DNA of 64,000 nucleotides from Methylomonas albis. GTDB taxonomy: Bacteria; Pseudomonadota; Gammaproteobacteria; Methylococcales; Methylomonadaceae. Made by a program: the position numbers and the translations under genes. The first letter of the stretch is position 1. Each line of letters starts with the position of its first letter. The notes below the pieces were generated by a model. It was not told where the DNA came from, made no database searches, and saw only the letters and a program-made list of their open reading frames with translations. Shown here piece after piece: positions 36,693 to 46,263 of the stretch. The stretch spans positions 2,666,001 to 2,730,000 of the forward strand of contig NZ_JACXSS010000001.1 of assembly GCF_014850955.1 (NCBI RefSeq). Reading direction: 5' to 3'.

Positions 36693-38126
36693 TTAAAAAA
36701 TAAAGCCTACACCGAGATTGAAATCATCGGGTGACGTACCGGCTTTCTGATTGAAATTGCGGTAGTCGGCCTTGATCACCACATTAGGTATCGGTTTGTA
36801 GTTCATACCGATCTGGAAAATTTCGATATCTTTGGTCAAGTCGTCAAGTTGTCCCACCGGCACTTTAGCAAGAGTATCCAATCGTTCGTAGCGGAAAAAC
36901 GGCGCTAAATATTGGGTGGTATCTTGCAGGAAGTGCGGCAGGATGTCGTAACCAAGCTCGCTATACCAACCGTAGTTTTCGGAACCAATGACGCCGTTAC
37001 CATTATCTGCTGCCAAATTGCTTGCGCTTAGCAAAGCCGCATTACCAATATGCCCGAAAGACCCCAGCGTACGAAATTCCACGCCGCGATATTTCCATTG
37101 CAGATGGGCTTCGTACAACTCCGTCATCACATCGGCTTTCTGACCGCCGAAAAACTGATTCTGACCGGATTTACCCAAATAAGCGGAGCCACCTACGCTC
37201 AAACCAGGCACAAAAGCCGGCGCATAGTCCATTCGCCCTACATAAGCCAAATCTTCGGCCATTGCTTGGCTGCCACCTTGCCGGCCTTCAGCAATCCCGC
37301 TGGACGCAAAACCACGGGCATTCATACCATTCACGACATAGGTCGTATACGTTAAACCTGGCAACAATTCACCAAACAAACCCAATCCATTTTCGTGCCA
37401 AGTGCTGGGAATAATACGTTTTTCAACTTCTGGACGATTGTTACCGAAGTAGAATGGCGGCTCATGAATTTGGTTAATGAAGCCCATTGGCATCAGCACC
37501 ATACCAGCACGCACATTTGCCATTCTGTTGATGAAAAAATCCAAAGACGCAAATTCTACAGAAACTTCGCCTCTCTCCTCACCGCCTTCACCGGTAGTGC
37601 CGTGCTCAAACTCAATCTCACTGTTAAAAAGGATACTGTCGGTAAATTTATAACCGGCATAAATAACCAAGCGCTCTAAATCGGCATTATTTGGATTTTT
37701 TACATTACCATCTTCATCTCGCCCACCTTGGTCGTTTACCCTAGCCTGGTAATTGGCTTCGCCATAACCGCCTAAAGATAAACCCTTGCTTGCTTGATAA
37801 ACTTTCGAAGCCGCCGGACCTAAACCATAAGCGCTTTTGTATTCGACCTTCTCCGGCACCACCAATTCAGTCCGAAGCTTTTCCACTTCTTCCGTCAGCA
37901 CATTGGTTTTACGTTCCAAATTGCTAACTTCTCCCGTTGCTGGCTTTTGCGCCACAGCCTCCAGCTTTTTGGTCATGCTATCGATTTGCTGTTGCTGAGC
38001 CTGGATGATCTTCCACATTTCATCCATGGATTGTGGCTTTTCGGCGGGAATGCCTGCAGCATCCACCCCGGTACTGACGACAAGTGTCGAGATCGCGGCG
38101 CTAAGTATTGAGTTTAATGGCTTCAT
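36693..38126 (-). CDS. Outer-membrane porin with N-terminal coiled coil
   Basis: 477 residues from the ATG at 38126 (GGAG six bases upstream). Signal peptide, then a short coiled coil (about 40-90, QQQQIDSMTKKLEAV), then a beta-barrel domain with alternating hydrophobic strands ending in GVGFIF (C-terminal Phe, as in outer-membrane barrels). It resembles phosphate-selective/OprP-like or iron-regulated porins. A Fur-type box lies in its upstream region. It leads the operon with the FMN-binding and 4-TM proteins. Confidence 0.85.
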   Translation of the reverse strand: MKPLNSILSAAISTLVVSTGVDAAGIPAEKPQSMDEMWKIIQAQQQQIDSMTKKLEAVAQKPATGEVSNLERKTNVLTEEVEKLRTELVVPEKVEYKSAYGLGPAASKVYQASKGLSLGGYGEANYQARVNDQGGRDEDGNVKNPNNADLERLVIYAGYKFTDSILFNSEIEFEHGTTGEGGEERGEVSVEFASLDFFINRMANVRAGMVLMPMGFINQIHEPPFYFGNNRPEVEKRIIPSTWHENGLGLFGELLPGLTYTTYVVNGMNARGFASSGIAEGRQGGSQAMAEDLAYVGRMDYAPAFVPGLSVGGSAYLGKSGQNQFFGGQKADVMTELYEAHLQWKYRGVEFRTLGSFGHIGNAALLSASNLAADNGNGVIGSENYGWYSELGYDILPHFLQDTTQYLAPFFRYERLDTLAKVPVGQLDDLTKDIEIFQIGMNYKPIPNVVIKADYRNFNQKAGTSPDDFNLGVGFIF

Positions 38127-38172
38127 ATCGGTCTCCAAGAATTTGAGACTCGAGTATAAAACCCCTATAACA

Positions 38173-38191
38173 ATTAATGCAAATCATTCTC
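38173..38191 (-). promoter_or_regulatory. Putative Fur box
   Basis: ATTAATGCAAATCATTCTC matches the Fur consensus GATAATGATAATCATTATC at 14 of 19 positions, with the CATT half intact. It lies 47 bases from the porin start codon, where a Fur operator would block the promoter. Confidence 0.6.
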
Positions 38192-38246
38192 AAGACCATC
38201 CGCATTACTAAGACAAAATCCATCTCCAAAAAAAAATCCGCACTTG

Positions 38247-38504
38247 CTAACTAGAGCGGGACGCTGAGATAAAATCCAGTTTTTCGGTACGCTTCATTTT
38301 TTTGATTAGCGCTTCCCTTCTGGAAGCTGAGACCCGGTCATGTCCGGTTTCGACAAAAACCAATTGGCGAGGCTGACGGCTTCTGAAATATTTTGCCCCC
38401 TTCTGCATCAGATGTTGACGAAAACGCCGCTCCACATCAGTACTAATGCCGGTGTATAAGCTGTCGTCGTCACATTGGATAATATAGACTGACCAAGTTG
38501 ACAT
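38247..38504 (-). CDS. GIY-YIG endonuclease-like protein (YhbQ family)
   Basis: 85 residues made up of a single GIY-YIG module: the motif VYIIQCDDDSLYTGIS holds the tyrosines, followed by ERRFRQHL (Arg) and an acidic Glu in RREALIKKMKR. Such stand-alone proteins are of unclear role (DNA repair suggested). It lies next to a small membrane protein gene, same strand. Confidence 0.85.
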   Translation of the reverse strand: MSTWSVYIIQCDDDSLYTGISTDVERRFRQHLMQKGAKYFRSRQPRQLVFVETGHDRVSASRREALIKKMKRTEKLDFISASRSS

Positions 38505-38514
38505 AGGCCTTTTA

Positions 38515-38793
38515 TTAGGAATCGGCTGATTTATTCAACCAGCCGTTCAGCAAAACCGCAACTAATACTCCAAAACCGACATAGGCATAACGAACGACGA
38601 AGATCAGTGCGGTGCTCTGGCTGTGACTTGCAGCATCTTTGATACCGGGCGTAACCGCCAGTGTCCAGAACAGCGCCGCCAAGAAATAAATCAACGCGCC
38701 CGACAACGCCCATGAAATTGCCGAGCGACCTGAACGTGGCGCAGTGTTATAAAACCAAATACCGACCAAGGCGGCTGCCATTGAACCTAACAT
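38515..38793 (-). CDS. Small hypothetical membrane protein
   Basis: 92 residues with three hydrophobic segments (about 2-14, 27-47 and 61-83). No known family. Ten bases separate it from the GIY-YIG gene and 23 bases from rnhA, all on one strand. Confidence 0.6.
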   Translation of the reverse strand: MLGSMAAALVGIWFYNTAPRSGRSAISWALSGALIYFLAALFWTLAVTPGIKDAASHSQSTALIFVVRYAYVGFGVLVAVLLNGWLNKSADS

Positions 38794-38816
38794 ACTTTTT
38801 CCTGAGTTCAGAGAGA

Positions 38817-39257
38817 TTACGGGCGAGACAATTGCTCGATTCCCTGATTGGCTAGCTGATCGGCGCGTTCGTTGCCTTCATCTCCGGCGTGCCCTTTCAC
38901 CCATATCCAATCAACATTATGACGCTGGATCGCAGCGTCCAAGCGTCGCCATAAATCTTCATTTTTTACGGGTTTATTCGCCGCAGTTTTCCATGCCCGC
39001 TTTTTCCAGTTGACCATCCACTCGGTAATCCCTTGTAAAACGTATTTGGAGTCGGTGTGTAATTTAACACTGCACGGTTTGGTTAATATTTCCAAAGCCT
39101 GTATTGCCGCAAGCAATTCCATACGGTTGTTAGTCGTTTCGGCTTCACCACCGCATAGTTCTTTTTCACTATTTTTATATTCCAATCGCACTCCCCAACC
39201 TCCAGGCCCGGGATTTCCCTTGCATGCGCCATCCGTATAAACAATAACTTCAGTCAT
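38817..39257 (-). CDS. rnhA: Ribonuclease HI
   Basis: 146 residues. Degrades RNA in RNA-DNA hybrids. Catalytic residues visible: Asp in [17 protein letters not shown], Glu in [11 protein letters not shown], Asp in [11 protein letters not shown] and Asp in [14 protein letters not shown]. It overlaps the upstream methyltransferase gene by eight bases. In many gammaproteobacteria rnhA sits beside this methyltransferase and mltD, as here. Confidence 0.97.
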   Translation of the reverse strand: MTEVIVYTDGACKGNPGPGGWGVRLEYKNSEKELCGGEAETTNNRMELLAAIQALEILTKPCSVKLHTDSKYVLQGITEWMVNWKKRAWKTAANKPVKNEDLWRRLDAAIQRHNVDWIWVKGHAGDEGNERADQLANQGIEQLSRP

Positions 39258-39972
39258 GGTTATCCTGTCTATGTAAGTTTGATTTTAAACTCAATCCGAT
39301 CGCAGCCAAATTGCCTCTGCGTTGCTTCGTCGCGGATAAAGGGATCAAGGTATATTGCCTCTTCACTGCTTTAACGCCATAGGCCATAGCGAACAACGAC
39401 GCAAAGCAAAACTCGAATTTACCGTGAGCGATGGTGTAACTGTCAAGCCCAAACTCAGCAGTCGTTAACAATTCGAAATTCATCAATTTTAACCAATCCA
39501 AAACTCGCGCTTTAGTGATGAAATGGGCCCGCCAGGAGTCCGCAAGCTTCCTGTCCCATAAAAATTGGAAACGTACCGACAGACTAAACGGGTTGAAATT
39601 CAACATGACCAATTCGCCACCCGGCTTTAATATCCGGTTAACTTCGCGTAGGGTTTGAAAGCGACGCGCATCGAACTCCAAAATATGCGGAAGCACCACC
39701 AAATCCATCGATTCGGTTTGAATCGGTAGATTGAAGGCTTTAGCAGTCACTTTCAATGCATTCGCATCGCCCATGGCCTTACCGTCCAGAATCAGATAAT
39801 TCTGATACAAGGAGAAATCGACAAACTCATTCTCCCAACCTAAACCGCCGACCTGCACTTGCTGCTGTTTGCAACTTACAGTTATCGATCGCCGCAAATA
39901 GTTGGCTTCCATGGTTTGCAGTAGCTTACCTCTCGGGGTTTGGTACAACGCAAATAAAAATTCTCTCTTCAT
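39250..39972 (-). CDS. SAM-dependent methyltransferase, YafS-like
   Basis: 240 residues. A Methyltransf_11-like core: [41 protein letters not shown]. The first glycine-rich SAM loop is poor in this protein (no clear GxGxG), as in E. coli YafS. The place next to rnhA and divergent from mltD matches that locus. Substrate unknown. A gloB gene often found here is absent. Confidence 0.8.
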   Translation of the reverse strand: MKREFLFALYQTPRGKLLQTMEANYLRRSITVSCKQQQVQVGGLGWENEFVDFSLYQNYLILDGKAMGDANALKVTAKAFNLPIQTESMDLVVLPHILEFDARRFQTLREVNRILKPGGELVMLNFNPFSLSVRFQFLWDRKLADSWRAHFITKARVLDWLKLMNFELLTTAEFGLDSYTIAHGKFEFCFASLFAMAYGVKAVKRQYTLIPLSATKQRRGNLAAIGLSLKSNLHRQDNHD

Positions 39973-40057
39973 TTAACCGCCGCTAAGGGTATGTTTTTTT
40001 GGCTATTTTAGAAAGCCATGCTAGGATCTAATTTTTTTATTTTAGCGAGTTCAGACA

Positions 40058-41662
40058 ATGCCCCGCTCAATTTCCAAAAAATCAGGCCGTCATCTGTCTT
40101 ATCTACTGCCTATTTTGCTAGTGACTGGCTGTAGCCAACAAGCTCAAAAAGACCACTTGACCCAGTCATCAAATAGCAAGTTTTCCGTATTTACCCGCAA
40201 TGGCAATACCGGAAAAACCCACAACAAGCAGGTAGAAGCAAAAGAACACGCAACTATTTGGGACAGGATGTTATCCCTGTATGCACTACCGGAAATTGAT
40301 AATGCCAGAATCGACCGCGAAGTAAACTGGTATCTTAGAAACCCGGAATATCTCGCCAGAGTTCAACAACGCGCAGAACCCTATTTATATTTCATCCTTA
40401 ACGAAATCGAAGCTAAAAACATCCCCGGCGAGCTGGCTTTATTACCTGCAGTAGAAAGCGCATTCAGGCCGGATGCGATGTCTCCAGCTCAAGCTTCCGG
40501 TCTTTGGCAATTCATTCCGCCAACTGGCCGGCTTTACGGGTTAAAACAAAACAGTTGGTATGATGCTCGTCGCGACGTGGTGCAATCTACCCAGGCCGCC
40601 ACCACATTCCTGAAAGAACTTAGCGAGACCTTTAATAAAGACTGGTTACTGGCTTTAGCCTCGTATAATGCAGGTAAAGGCAATATCAGAAACGCCGTAG
40701 ACAGAAATGTCGAACGGGGACAGCCCACTGACTTTTGGTCGCTGGATTTAAATAACGAAACCTCAGCTTATGTACCCAGATTACTGGCAATCGCCAAAAT
40801 CTTCGCCAATCCCGAAAAATATAACGTAAATCTGCATCAATTCGCCAACCAACCTTACTTTGAATTGGTCGATGTAAAATCGCAGCTTGACCTGGGTAAA
40901 GCTGCCGAAATGGCACAAACCCCTCTGGATGACTTCTTAAAACTCAATCCTGGCTATAACCGCTGGAGCACCGATCCCAACGGCGCGCAACATCTGCTGA
41001 TTCCGATCGATAAAGCCGACTCATTTAAAGAAAAACTGGCGGAATTGCCACACCAAGAAAGAATTAAATGGGAACACCATACGGTCGGCAAAAAAGAGAC
41101 ACTGCAGAGCATAGCTAACAAGCACAGCACCAGCGTCGACGAGATTATCAACGTGAACCACCTTGGCGACGACACCGTTGCCCAGGGCACAATCCTTTTA
41201 ATTCCTGTCTCGTTTCATTCGCAAAAAGGCGAACCCGCAGCGGCCGTTGCTTCAGCTATCTCAACATCTCAGCAAAACACACCAACCCCTGCTCAATCAA
41301 GCAAACAGCAGTATACGGTTAAAAAAGGCGATACCTTATGGGATGTCTCGCAGCGCTTTTCTGTTGATAAAGATGACATAGTGAGCTGGAATAAATTATC
41401 CAAAAAAGCCGCACTGAAACCCGGTCAAAAACTTACAATCAAGAAAACAAGCAGCTCGATAACCGTTGCCTCAACTGCACCTGCCATTAAACAAATCAGC
41501 TACACGGTGAAAACAGGCGACACATTGGCACAAATTTCGAAGAAATTTAATGTCAACGTCACCGAGTTACGCAAATGGAATAATGTCCCCAAAAACAAAG
41601 CGGACATCAAACCCGGCTCAAAACTAAAAGTAATGATTGAAACAGGCCAGCCGTCCACCTAA
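40058..41662 (+). CDS. mltD: Membrane-bound lytic murein transglycosylase D
   Basis: 534 residues. A lipoprotein-type signal (LLVTGC, about residue 27) anchors it to the outer membrane. The SLT catalytic domain (about 115-260) holds LLPAVESAFRPDAMSPAQASGLWQF, where the Glu is the acid catalyst that cleaves glycan strands to anhydromuropeptides. Three LysM peptidoglycan-binding repeats follow (about 346-390, 416-462 and 478-525), each with the GDTL or KKETL opening. Divergent from the YafS-like gene. Confidence 0.94.
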   Translation: MPRSISKKSGRHLSYLLPILLVTGCSQQAQKDHLTQSSNSKFSVFTRNGNTGKTHNKQVEAKEHATIWDRMLSLYALPEIDNARIDREVNWYLRNPEYLARVQQRAEPYLYFILNEIEAKNIPGELALLPAVESAFRPDAMSPAQASGLWQFIPPTGRLYGLKQNSWYDARRDVVQSTQAATTFLKELSETFNKDWLLALASYNAGKGNIRNAVDRNVERGQPTDFWSLDLNNETSAYVPRLLAIAKIFANPEKYNVNLHQFANQPYFELVDVKSQLDLGKAAEMAQTPLDDFLKLNPGYNRWSTDPNGAQHLLIPIDKADSFKEKLAELPHQERIKWEHHTVGKKETLQSIANKHSTSVDEIINVNHLGDDTVAQGTILLIPVSFHSQKGEPAAAVASAISTSQQNTPTPAQSSKQQYTVKKGDTLWDVSQRFSVDKDDIVSWNKLSKKAALKPGQKLTIKKTSSSITVASTAPAIKQISYTVKTGDTLAQISKKFNVNVTELRKWNNVPKNKADIKPGSKLKVMIETGQPST

Positions 41663-41676
41663 TATTTCTGAGCAAT

Positions 41677-41705
41677 AAAAAGGGTAAATCGATTTAGATT
41701 TACCC
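41677..41705 (-). terminator. Intrinsic terminator of the tRNA operon
   Basis: On the minus strand a nine-pair stem GGGTAAATC/GATTTACCC with a six-base loop is followed by TTTTT. It lies downstream of the leftward tRNA genes and just past the convergent mltD stop. Confidence 0.7.
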
Positions 41706-41840
41706 GCTGACTTAGCTGAGCCCAACCCTTCCCGACAGAAATAGCTAAGTAGCGAAAGCCACCTTAAATGTGGATTAAAACCAGATGGAATGCAAGGCCA
41801 ACAGCATATTACTCACGCTGCGATCACCTTTAAGAATGGA

Positions 41841-41916
41841 TGGCGTCCCCACGGGGGTTCGAACCCCGGTTACCGCCGTGAAAGGGCGGTGTCCTAGGCC
41901 ACTAGACGATGGGGAC
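41841..41916 (-). tRNA. tRNA-Glu (TTC), copy 2
   Basis: A 76-base cloverleaf read leftward starting GTCCCCATCG and ending in encoded CCA. The anticodon loop CTTTCAC gives TTC. The sequence is identical to the copy at 41982-42057. Confidence 0.96.
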
Positions 41917-41981
41917 TCAGGACTATTTGTAGATTGACTTCTTTAATACGAATTGCCGGCTTAAACCGGCTTTAGCCAAGT

Positions 41982-42057
41982 TGGCGTCCCCACGGGGGTT
42001 CGAACCCCGGTTACCGCCGTGAAAGGGCGGTGTCCTAGGCCACTAGACGATGGGGAC
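41982..42057 (-). tRNA. tRNA-Glu (TTC), copy 1
   Basis: 76 bases with encoded CCA, anticodon TTC, acceptor stem GTCCCCA/TGGGGAC. It lies 65 bases upstream of its identical copy and 22 bases downstream of tRNA-Ala. Confidence 0.96.
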
Positions 42058-42079
42058 TCAGGACTAAAATCAACTATTT

Positions 42080-42155
<76 letters not shown>

Positions 42156-42171
42156 GTAGTTGAGTCCTCGT

Positions 42172-42199
42172 ATTATACGTATTTTCAGAACTTTGTCTA
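42172..42199 (-). promoter_or_regulatory. Promoter of the tRNA Ala-Glu-Glu operon
   Basis: On the minus strand TAGACA, a 16-base spacer and TATAAT (42177-42172), 17 bases ahead of tRNA-Ala. The -35 box overlaps the gltX stop codon, so the tRNAs have their own start site. Confidence 0.65.
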
Positions 42200-43606
42200 G
42201 GAATTTTCTACATTCTTTATATATTGAATCGCTTGCTCTATTCTCTTCAGGGTTTTTTCTCTGCCTAACAGCGCCAAGGTCACGTCAATAGCCGGCGACA
42301 CGCCGCTACCGCAAACCGCCACACGCAGTGGTTGCGCGACCTTGCCCAGATTAAGCTGTAATTGCTCAGCACTATCCAATACCACTTGATGAAGGCCTGA
42401 TGCATCCCAATCGCTAATGCCACTAAATTGTGTCAGCAAATGCCGCAGTACATCGTCGACGCCCGCTTTGAAATTCTTCTTGGCAGCTTTTTCTTCATAG
42501 CCGTCGAATTCCTTGTAAAAGTATTCGCTTTCGACCGCTATATCCACCAGAGTTTTACACCGTTCGCGTTGTGCTTTAACGACATCCGCCAACGCCGGCC
42601 CAGTTGTCGGATCGATGCCCCGCTCCCCCATATGCCAAGCCAAGTGTCTGGCAACGTGCGCAGGATCGCTATTCATGATGTATTGATGATTCAACCAGAG
42701 CAGCTTCTCAGTATTGAAAGTAGATGCGGAAACATGGACTTTTTCCAGCTCGAACAGCGCCACCATCTCTTCCAAGGAAAACAATTCCTGATCGCCGTGT
42801 GACCAACCCAAGCGTACCAGATAGTTCAACAAAGCCTCGGGTAAATACCCTTCATTACGATACTGCATCACGCTGACCGCACCGTGACGTTTGGACAAGC
42901 GCGCGCCGTCCGAACCTAAAATCATCGGCACATGTGCATAAACCGGCAATTGCGCACCCAAGGCTTTTAGAATATTGATCTGCCTTGGCGTATTATTGAC
43001 GTGATCATCACCGCGTATCACATGCGTAACCTCCATATCCATGTCATCGACCACTACCGTCAGATTATAGGTAGGTGTACCGTCGGAACGGGCAATAATA
43101 AGATCATCCAACTCCTTATTTGCCACGACGATGCGACCTTTCACTATATCGTCGATGATAACTTCTCCCTGCTCAGGATTTTTAAAGCGCACCACCCTCT
43201 CGCCTTGCGGATGCTCAACGCCATGCCGACATTTGCCGTTGTAACGCGGCTTTTCTTTGGCGGCCATTTGCTGCTCGCGCAACACCTCCAACTCCTCGCG
43301 GCTACAATAGCAATAATAAGCGTCTCCCTGCGCCAGCAATTGCTGAATCACTTCTTTATATCGATCAAAGCGATGGGTCTGATAAAACGGACCTTCATCG
43401 TATTCCAGACCCAACCACGTCATGCCTTCCAGAATGGCATTAACAGACTCTTGACTGGAACGTTCCAGGTCAGTGTCTTCGATGCGCAAAATAAACCGGC
43501 CGCCGTGTTTACGCGCATATAGCCATGAAAAAAGAGCGGTTCTAGCACCGCCGACATGTAAATAACCGGTAGGACTTGGAGCAAATCGGGTTCTGATACT
43601 CATCAT
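42197..43606 (-). CDS. gltX: Glutamyl-tRNA synthetase
   Basis: 469 residues (start at 43606 or the next ATG, 43603). Charges tRNA-Glu; two tRNA-Glu genes lie just downstream. Class I features: [20 protein letters not shown] (HIGH) and [13 protein letters not shown] (KMSKS). A Cys-rich segment ([10 protein letters not shown] ... GKCRHG) is placed like the zinc site of this enzyme. The anticodon-binding domain ends in [14 protein letters not shown]. Confidence 0.96.
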   Translation of the reverse strand: MMSIRTRFAPSPTGYLHVGGARTALFSWLYARKHGGRFILRIEDTDLERSSQESVNAILEGMTWLGLEYDEGPFYQTHRFDRYKEVIQQLLAQGDAYYCYCSREELEVLREQQMAAKEKPRYNGKCRHGVEHPQGERVVRFKNPEQGEVIIDDIVKGRIVVANKELDDLIIARSDGTPTYNLTVVVDDMDMEVTHVIRGDDHVNNTPRQINILKALGAQLPVYAHVPMILGSDGARLSKRHGAVSVMQYRNEGYLPEALLNYLVRLGWSHGDQELFSLEEMVALFELEKVHVSASTFNTEKLLWLNHQYIMNSDPAHVARHLAWHMGERGIDPTTGPALADVVKAQRERCKTLVDIAVESEYFYKEFDGYEEKAAKKNFKAGVDDVLRHLLTQFSGISDWDASGLHQVVLDSAEQLQLNLGKVAQPLRVAVCGSGVSPAIDVTLALLGREKTLKRIEQAIQYIKNVENS

Positions 43607-43610
43607 TAAA

Positions 43611-44075
43611 CTATTTAGTTGTTAAAAATTTCTTCGCGTATTCGCTGGGAATGGAACGCGAGGCGTTTAAGCGCATCGCCTGATAATTGAATTGTACACT
43701 GCCCTTGGCCGCATCGTTTCTGCCTAAAATAGCCAAAGAAGTAGCATGACCTTGCTTGGCAGCTTTTTCATACCACTCGGTAGCTTTGTCTCTATCGCTT
43801 ACAACACCCATCCCCCTGTCATACATCGCCCCCATAACTACTTGGGCATCGAGCAAACCTTGTTTAGCGGCTTTTTCCATCCATTCCGCGGCTTTTTGCT
43901 CATCTTTCTCGATCCCATCGCGGCCAAGCAAATAGGCAGAAGCCAACTTAGCTTGGGCCTGAGCGTCACCAGCTGCAGCCAACTCTTTAACACCTTCAGC
44001 CAGTGCCAAATAGGCTTGAAAAAACATTAAACAGAAAACAAAAATCTTGCTCACTACCTTCTCCAAAAAAGCCAA
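43611..44075 (-). CDS. Sel1-repeat secreted protein
   Basis: 154 residues with a signal peptide (about 1-26) and two to three Sel1-like TPR repeats ([53 protein letters not shown]). Such proteins bind other proteins in the envelope. Five bases ahead of gltX on the same strand, so they may be co-transcribed. Confidence 0.8.
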   Translation of the reverse strand: MAFLEKVVSKIFVFCLMFFQAYLALAEGVKELAAAGDAQAQAKLASAYLLGRDGIEKDEQKAAEWMEKAAKQGLLDAQVVMGAMYDRGMGVVSDRDKATEWYEKAAKQGHATSLAILGRNDAAKGSVQFNYQAMRLNASRSIPSEYAKKFLTTK

Positions 44076-44218
44076 CGCAAAAACAATGCGGCATTATTTC
44101 ATGCTCGTGAATAAGTTGAATACACTATTTCAAAATAAGGGATTGATGTTAGACTTGAGACACCTAGGCGATGTGCTAGGCTTTGCAGATACAGAAAAAC
44201 AACTAGGAGAATCAAAAC

Positions 44219-45403
44219 ATGAAAAGAACCCTTTTATTCTCGGCTACTTTGGCCGGAGCACTACTTTCGGGTTGCGCGACACAGTCAAGCAATAACTTCC
44301 AGGCTTTCCAAGCGGAAGACCTGAATGCGTTAGTTAAATCCGGAAAATTGGTACAAAAAACCAGCAGCTTTTTCGTGGTTAACGATTCTTCTTCGTCAAT
44401 GAGCCGCACCTATGTCAATGCGGCCGACTACAGCGGCACCAAACTTGATGTCGAAAAAAACTTGTTGAACAAATTCAACAAATCTATTCCAGAGATGCCA
44501 TTGGCGTCCGGATTACTTAGTTTTGGTTTTGGGCCTTGCCTATCTTGGGGCTCGACTTACCTTAACCAAGCCGTGCAAAAATACTCTGTAACTGGCTTCG
44601 AAAGCGCCATTACGTCTCTGCAATGCTCTAGCGGCGGCACGCCACTGGCTACGGCGCTGAGTGAGTCCGGCAAAGATCTAAGCAGCGCTTCCGGCAATAT
44701 TGCTTTGATCGTTTTCAGCGATGGTATCGAGGAAGTCTCTCCAGTACCCGCGGCGGAAGCACTAAAATCTCAGTATGGGGATAAGTTATGTATTTATACA
44801 GTTTGGGTCGGCAATGACGAAGATGTCGCCGGTCAAACAGTTCTGCAAGATCTGGCCAACGCGTCCGGCTGTGGATTTGCAACCACTGCCGAAGCCATCA
44901 CCAGCGCAAAAGGCATGAGCGATTTGGTTAAAAACGTATTCCTAAAAGCGGGGACACCAAAAGTGGCCGATTGCTCAACACAAGACGACGATAAAGATGG
45001 CGTAAGCAACTGTGTGGACAAATGCCCTGACACGCCTAAAGGTGCCGTCGTTGACAGAGAGGGTTGCTGGGCATTCCATGGCGTATTGTTTGATTTCGAC
45101 AGCGATAAAGTTAAATCAAAATACGATCCTCTGATTCAAAACGCAGTTGAGGTGATGAAGCTCAACCCTGGTTTGACCGTGGAAATTCAAGGACATACCG
45201 ACAGCTATGGTACCGATGCGTACAATGAGAAACTGTCTCAACGCAGAGCTAACGCTGTCAAAGGTGAACTGGTTAAACTGGGTGTCGATAGCAAACGACT
45301 GACTACCGTAGGTTATGGCGAATCTCAACCGGTTGATACCAACGAAACCGACGAAGGCCGTGCTTACAACCGTCGCGTTAACTACAAACGTACCGACAAG
45401 TAA
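44219..45403 (+). CDS. OmpA-family lipoprotein with von Willebrand-like and thrombospondin type-3 segments
   Basis: 394 residues. Lipobox LLSGC (Cys about 19). Residues 50-240 look like a vWA domain with a MIDAS set: NDSSSSMS (DxSxS), SGGTPLATAL (Thr) and IVFSDGIEE (Asp). Around residues 258-285 the Ca2+-binding DDDKDGVSNCVDKCPDTPKG repeat appears. The C-terminal OmpA domain (about 290-394) has LFDFDSDKVK and the peptidoglycan-binding IQGHTDSYGTDAYNEKLSQRRA. It should tether the outer membrane to peptidoglycan and display an adhesive domain. Terminator after the stop. Confidence 0.88.
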   Translation: MKRTLLFSATLAGALLSGCATQSSNNFQAFQAEDLNALVKSGKLVQKTSSFFVVNDSSSSMSRTYVNAADYSGTKLDVEKNLLNKFNKSIPEMPLASGLLSFGFGPCLSWGSTYLNQAVQKYSVTGFESAITSLQCSSGGTPLATALSESGKDLSSASGNIALIVFSDGIEEVSPVPAAEALKSQYGDKLCIYTVWVGNDEDVAGQTVLQDLANASGCGFATTAEAITSAKGMSDLVKNVFLKAGTPKVADCSTQDDDKDGVSNCVDKCPDTPKGAVVDREGCWAFHGVLFDFDSDKVKSKYDPLIQNAVEVMKLNPGLTVEIQGHTDSYGTDAYNEKLSQRRANAVKGELVKLGVDSKRLTTVGYGESQPVDTNETDEGRAYNRRVNYKRTDK

Positions 45404-45449
45404 TTGTGGAAAGTATCGGGTGAGTTAAAACTCGCCCGATAAGCGCAAA

Positions 45450-45473
45450 GGGAGGCTGAAGCCTCCCTTTTTT
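45450..45473 (+). terminator. Rho-independent terminator of the OmpA-family gene
   Basis: A perfect seven-pair stem GGGAGGC/GCCTCCC with a TGAA tetraloop, followed by six T. Confidence 0.92.
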
Positions 45474-45491
45474 ATGCCTACTATTTAGTGC

Positions 45492-45507
45492 CTGCTCAGT
45501 AAATCAG
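45492..45507. repeat. Left arm of a 16-bp inverted repeat bounding the mobile island
   Basis: CTGCTCAGTAAATCAG here is exactly complementary to 48554-48569, 3.05 kb away. The right arm abuts the stop of a transposase remnant, so both look like terminal repeats of the same insertion sequence. Confidence 0.75.
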
Positions 45508-45624
45508 ACGCTGCAATGAAGAGCAAGTCGGGCCGGCCAAGTTAAAATTGGCGCGCAGATTCCAATCTTTTTGTTCCCAGGCGGGCACGATCATTGGTCT
45601 TGCCCGCATTTCACAGACACCTCA

Positions 45625-45800
45625 CTAAGCGACAAATTTAAGTTCAAAAGCTTCAATCCCAACTTTGAATGAAGCCGTTTTCGATTGTAGTACACCTCGA
45701 TATATGCAAAGACATGTTGTTTGGCAACTTGGCGGGTTGTAAACCGCTCACCATGGATCGCTTCCACTTTTAAACTGTGGTTCCCGCTTTCCATTGCAGG
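45625..45800 (-). pseudogene. IS3 OrfB transposase, C-terminal fragment
   Basis: Encodes AMESGNHSLKVEAIHGERF, then FAYIEVYYNRKRLHSKLG, the end of an IS3-type DDE transposase. A missing T after HSKLG shifts the frame; restoring it gives FEAFELKFVA and a stop at 45625. The exact 5' limit at the intron boundary is uncertain. Confidence 0.8.
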
Positions 45801-45841
45801 CCGAATCAACCTAAGGGAACCACCCCCTTCAGTTGCTCACG

Positions 45842-45875
45842 GAACCGTACGTGAACCTCTCGATTCATACGGCTC
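45842..45875 (-). ncRNA. Group II intron domain V
   Basis: 34 bases, the canonical domain V length. Read leftward it begins GAGCCGTATG and ends CACGTACGGTTC, with a GAGA tetraloop, the catalytic hairpin of group II introns. A domain VI-like stem (GGGGGTGGTTCCC) follows toward 45800. Confidence 0.85.
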
Positions 45876-45946
45876 TTGTTATCCAGCCACCCAATTCGAG
45901 ACTCGCCAATGTGCAAACAATGTCGGATATTGCCGATATAGCTCTT

Positions 45947-46263
45947 TTAACCATTGGCTGGCACGCCATTTCCGGCACTGTAACGATTTGAACTTTCGCA
46001 ACCCAACAGTTTATCGTTGATGTAGCTATAAATGGCCGACATCGCCGATTTCCTGAACTTTCCGTAATAAGTGATCCATCCCTGTATGATCGGAATAATT
46101 GCTTTTGCCAAATCAACGATGCTTTGACTGTAGCCCGCTTTGATCAACGGATGTCCTTTGAGTTTTGCTCTCATGGCTTTCAACGCTTTACGGCTGACGG
46201 CCGGTGGGAAGCTGACAAAGAATTTGCCGTTTCTGTCGCGAGCACTTCGGGGTCTGAATGTAT
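45947..46263 (-). pseudogene. Group II intron maturase, C-terminal fragment
   Basis: About 105 residues: GYTFRPRSARDRNGKFF, then GYSQSIVDLAKAIIPIIQGWITYYGKFRKSAM, the maturase (X) domain end of intron reverse transcriptases. The reverse transcriptase half is missing. The reading frame reaches into OrfB sequence in a second frame, which marks the junction. Confidence 0.82.

Larger units (their letters stand above)
45800..46263 (-). mobile_element. Group II intron remnant (3' end) inside the IS3 OrfB
   Basis: Carries the C-terminal maturase part of an intron-encoded protein and a typical domain V, so it is the 3' end of a group II intron. The 5' ribozyme domains, the reverse transcriptase and the left splice site are absent. 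The junction with OrfB at about 46263 is sharp. Limits are approximate. Confidence 0.78.
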
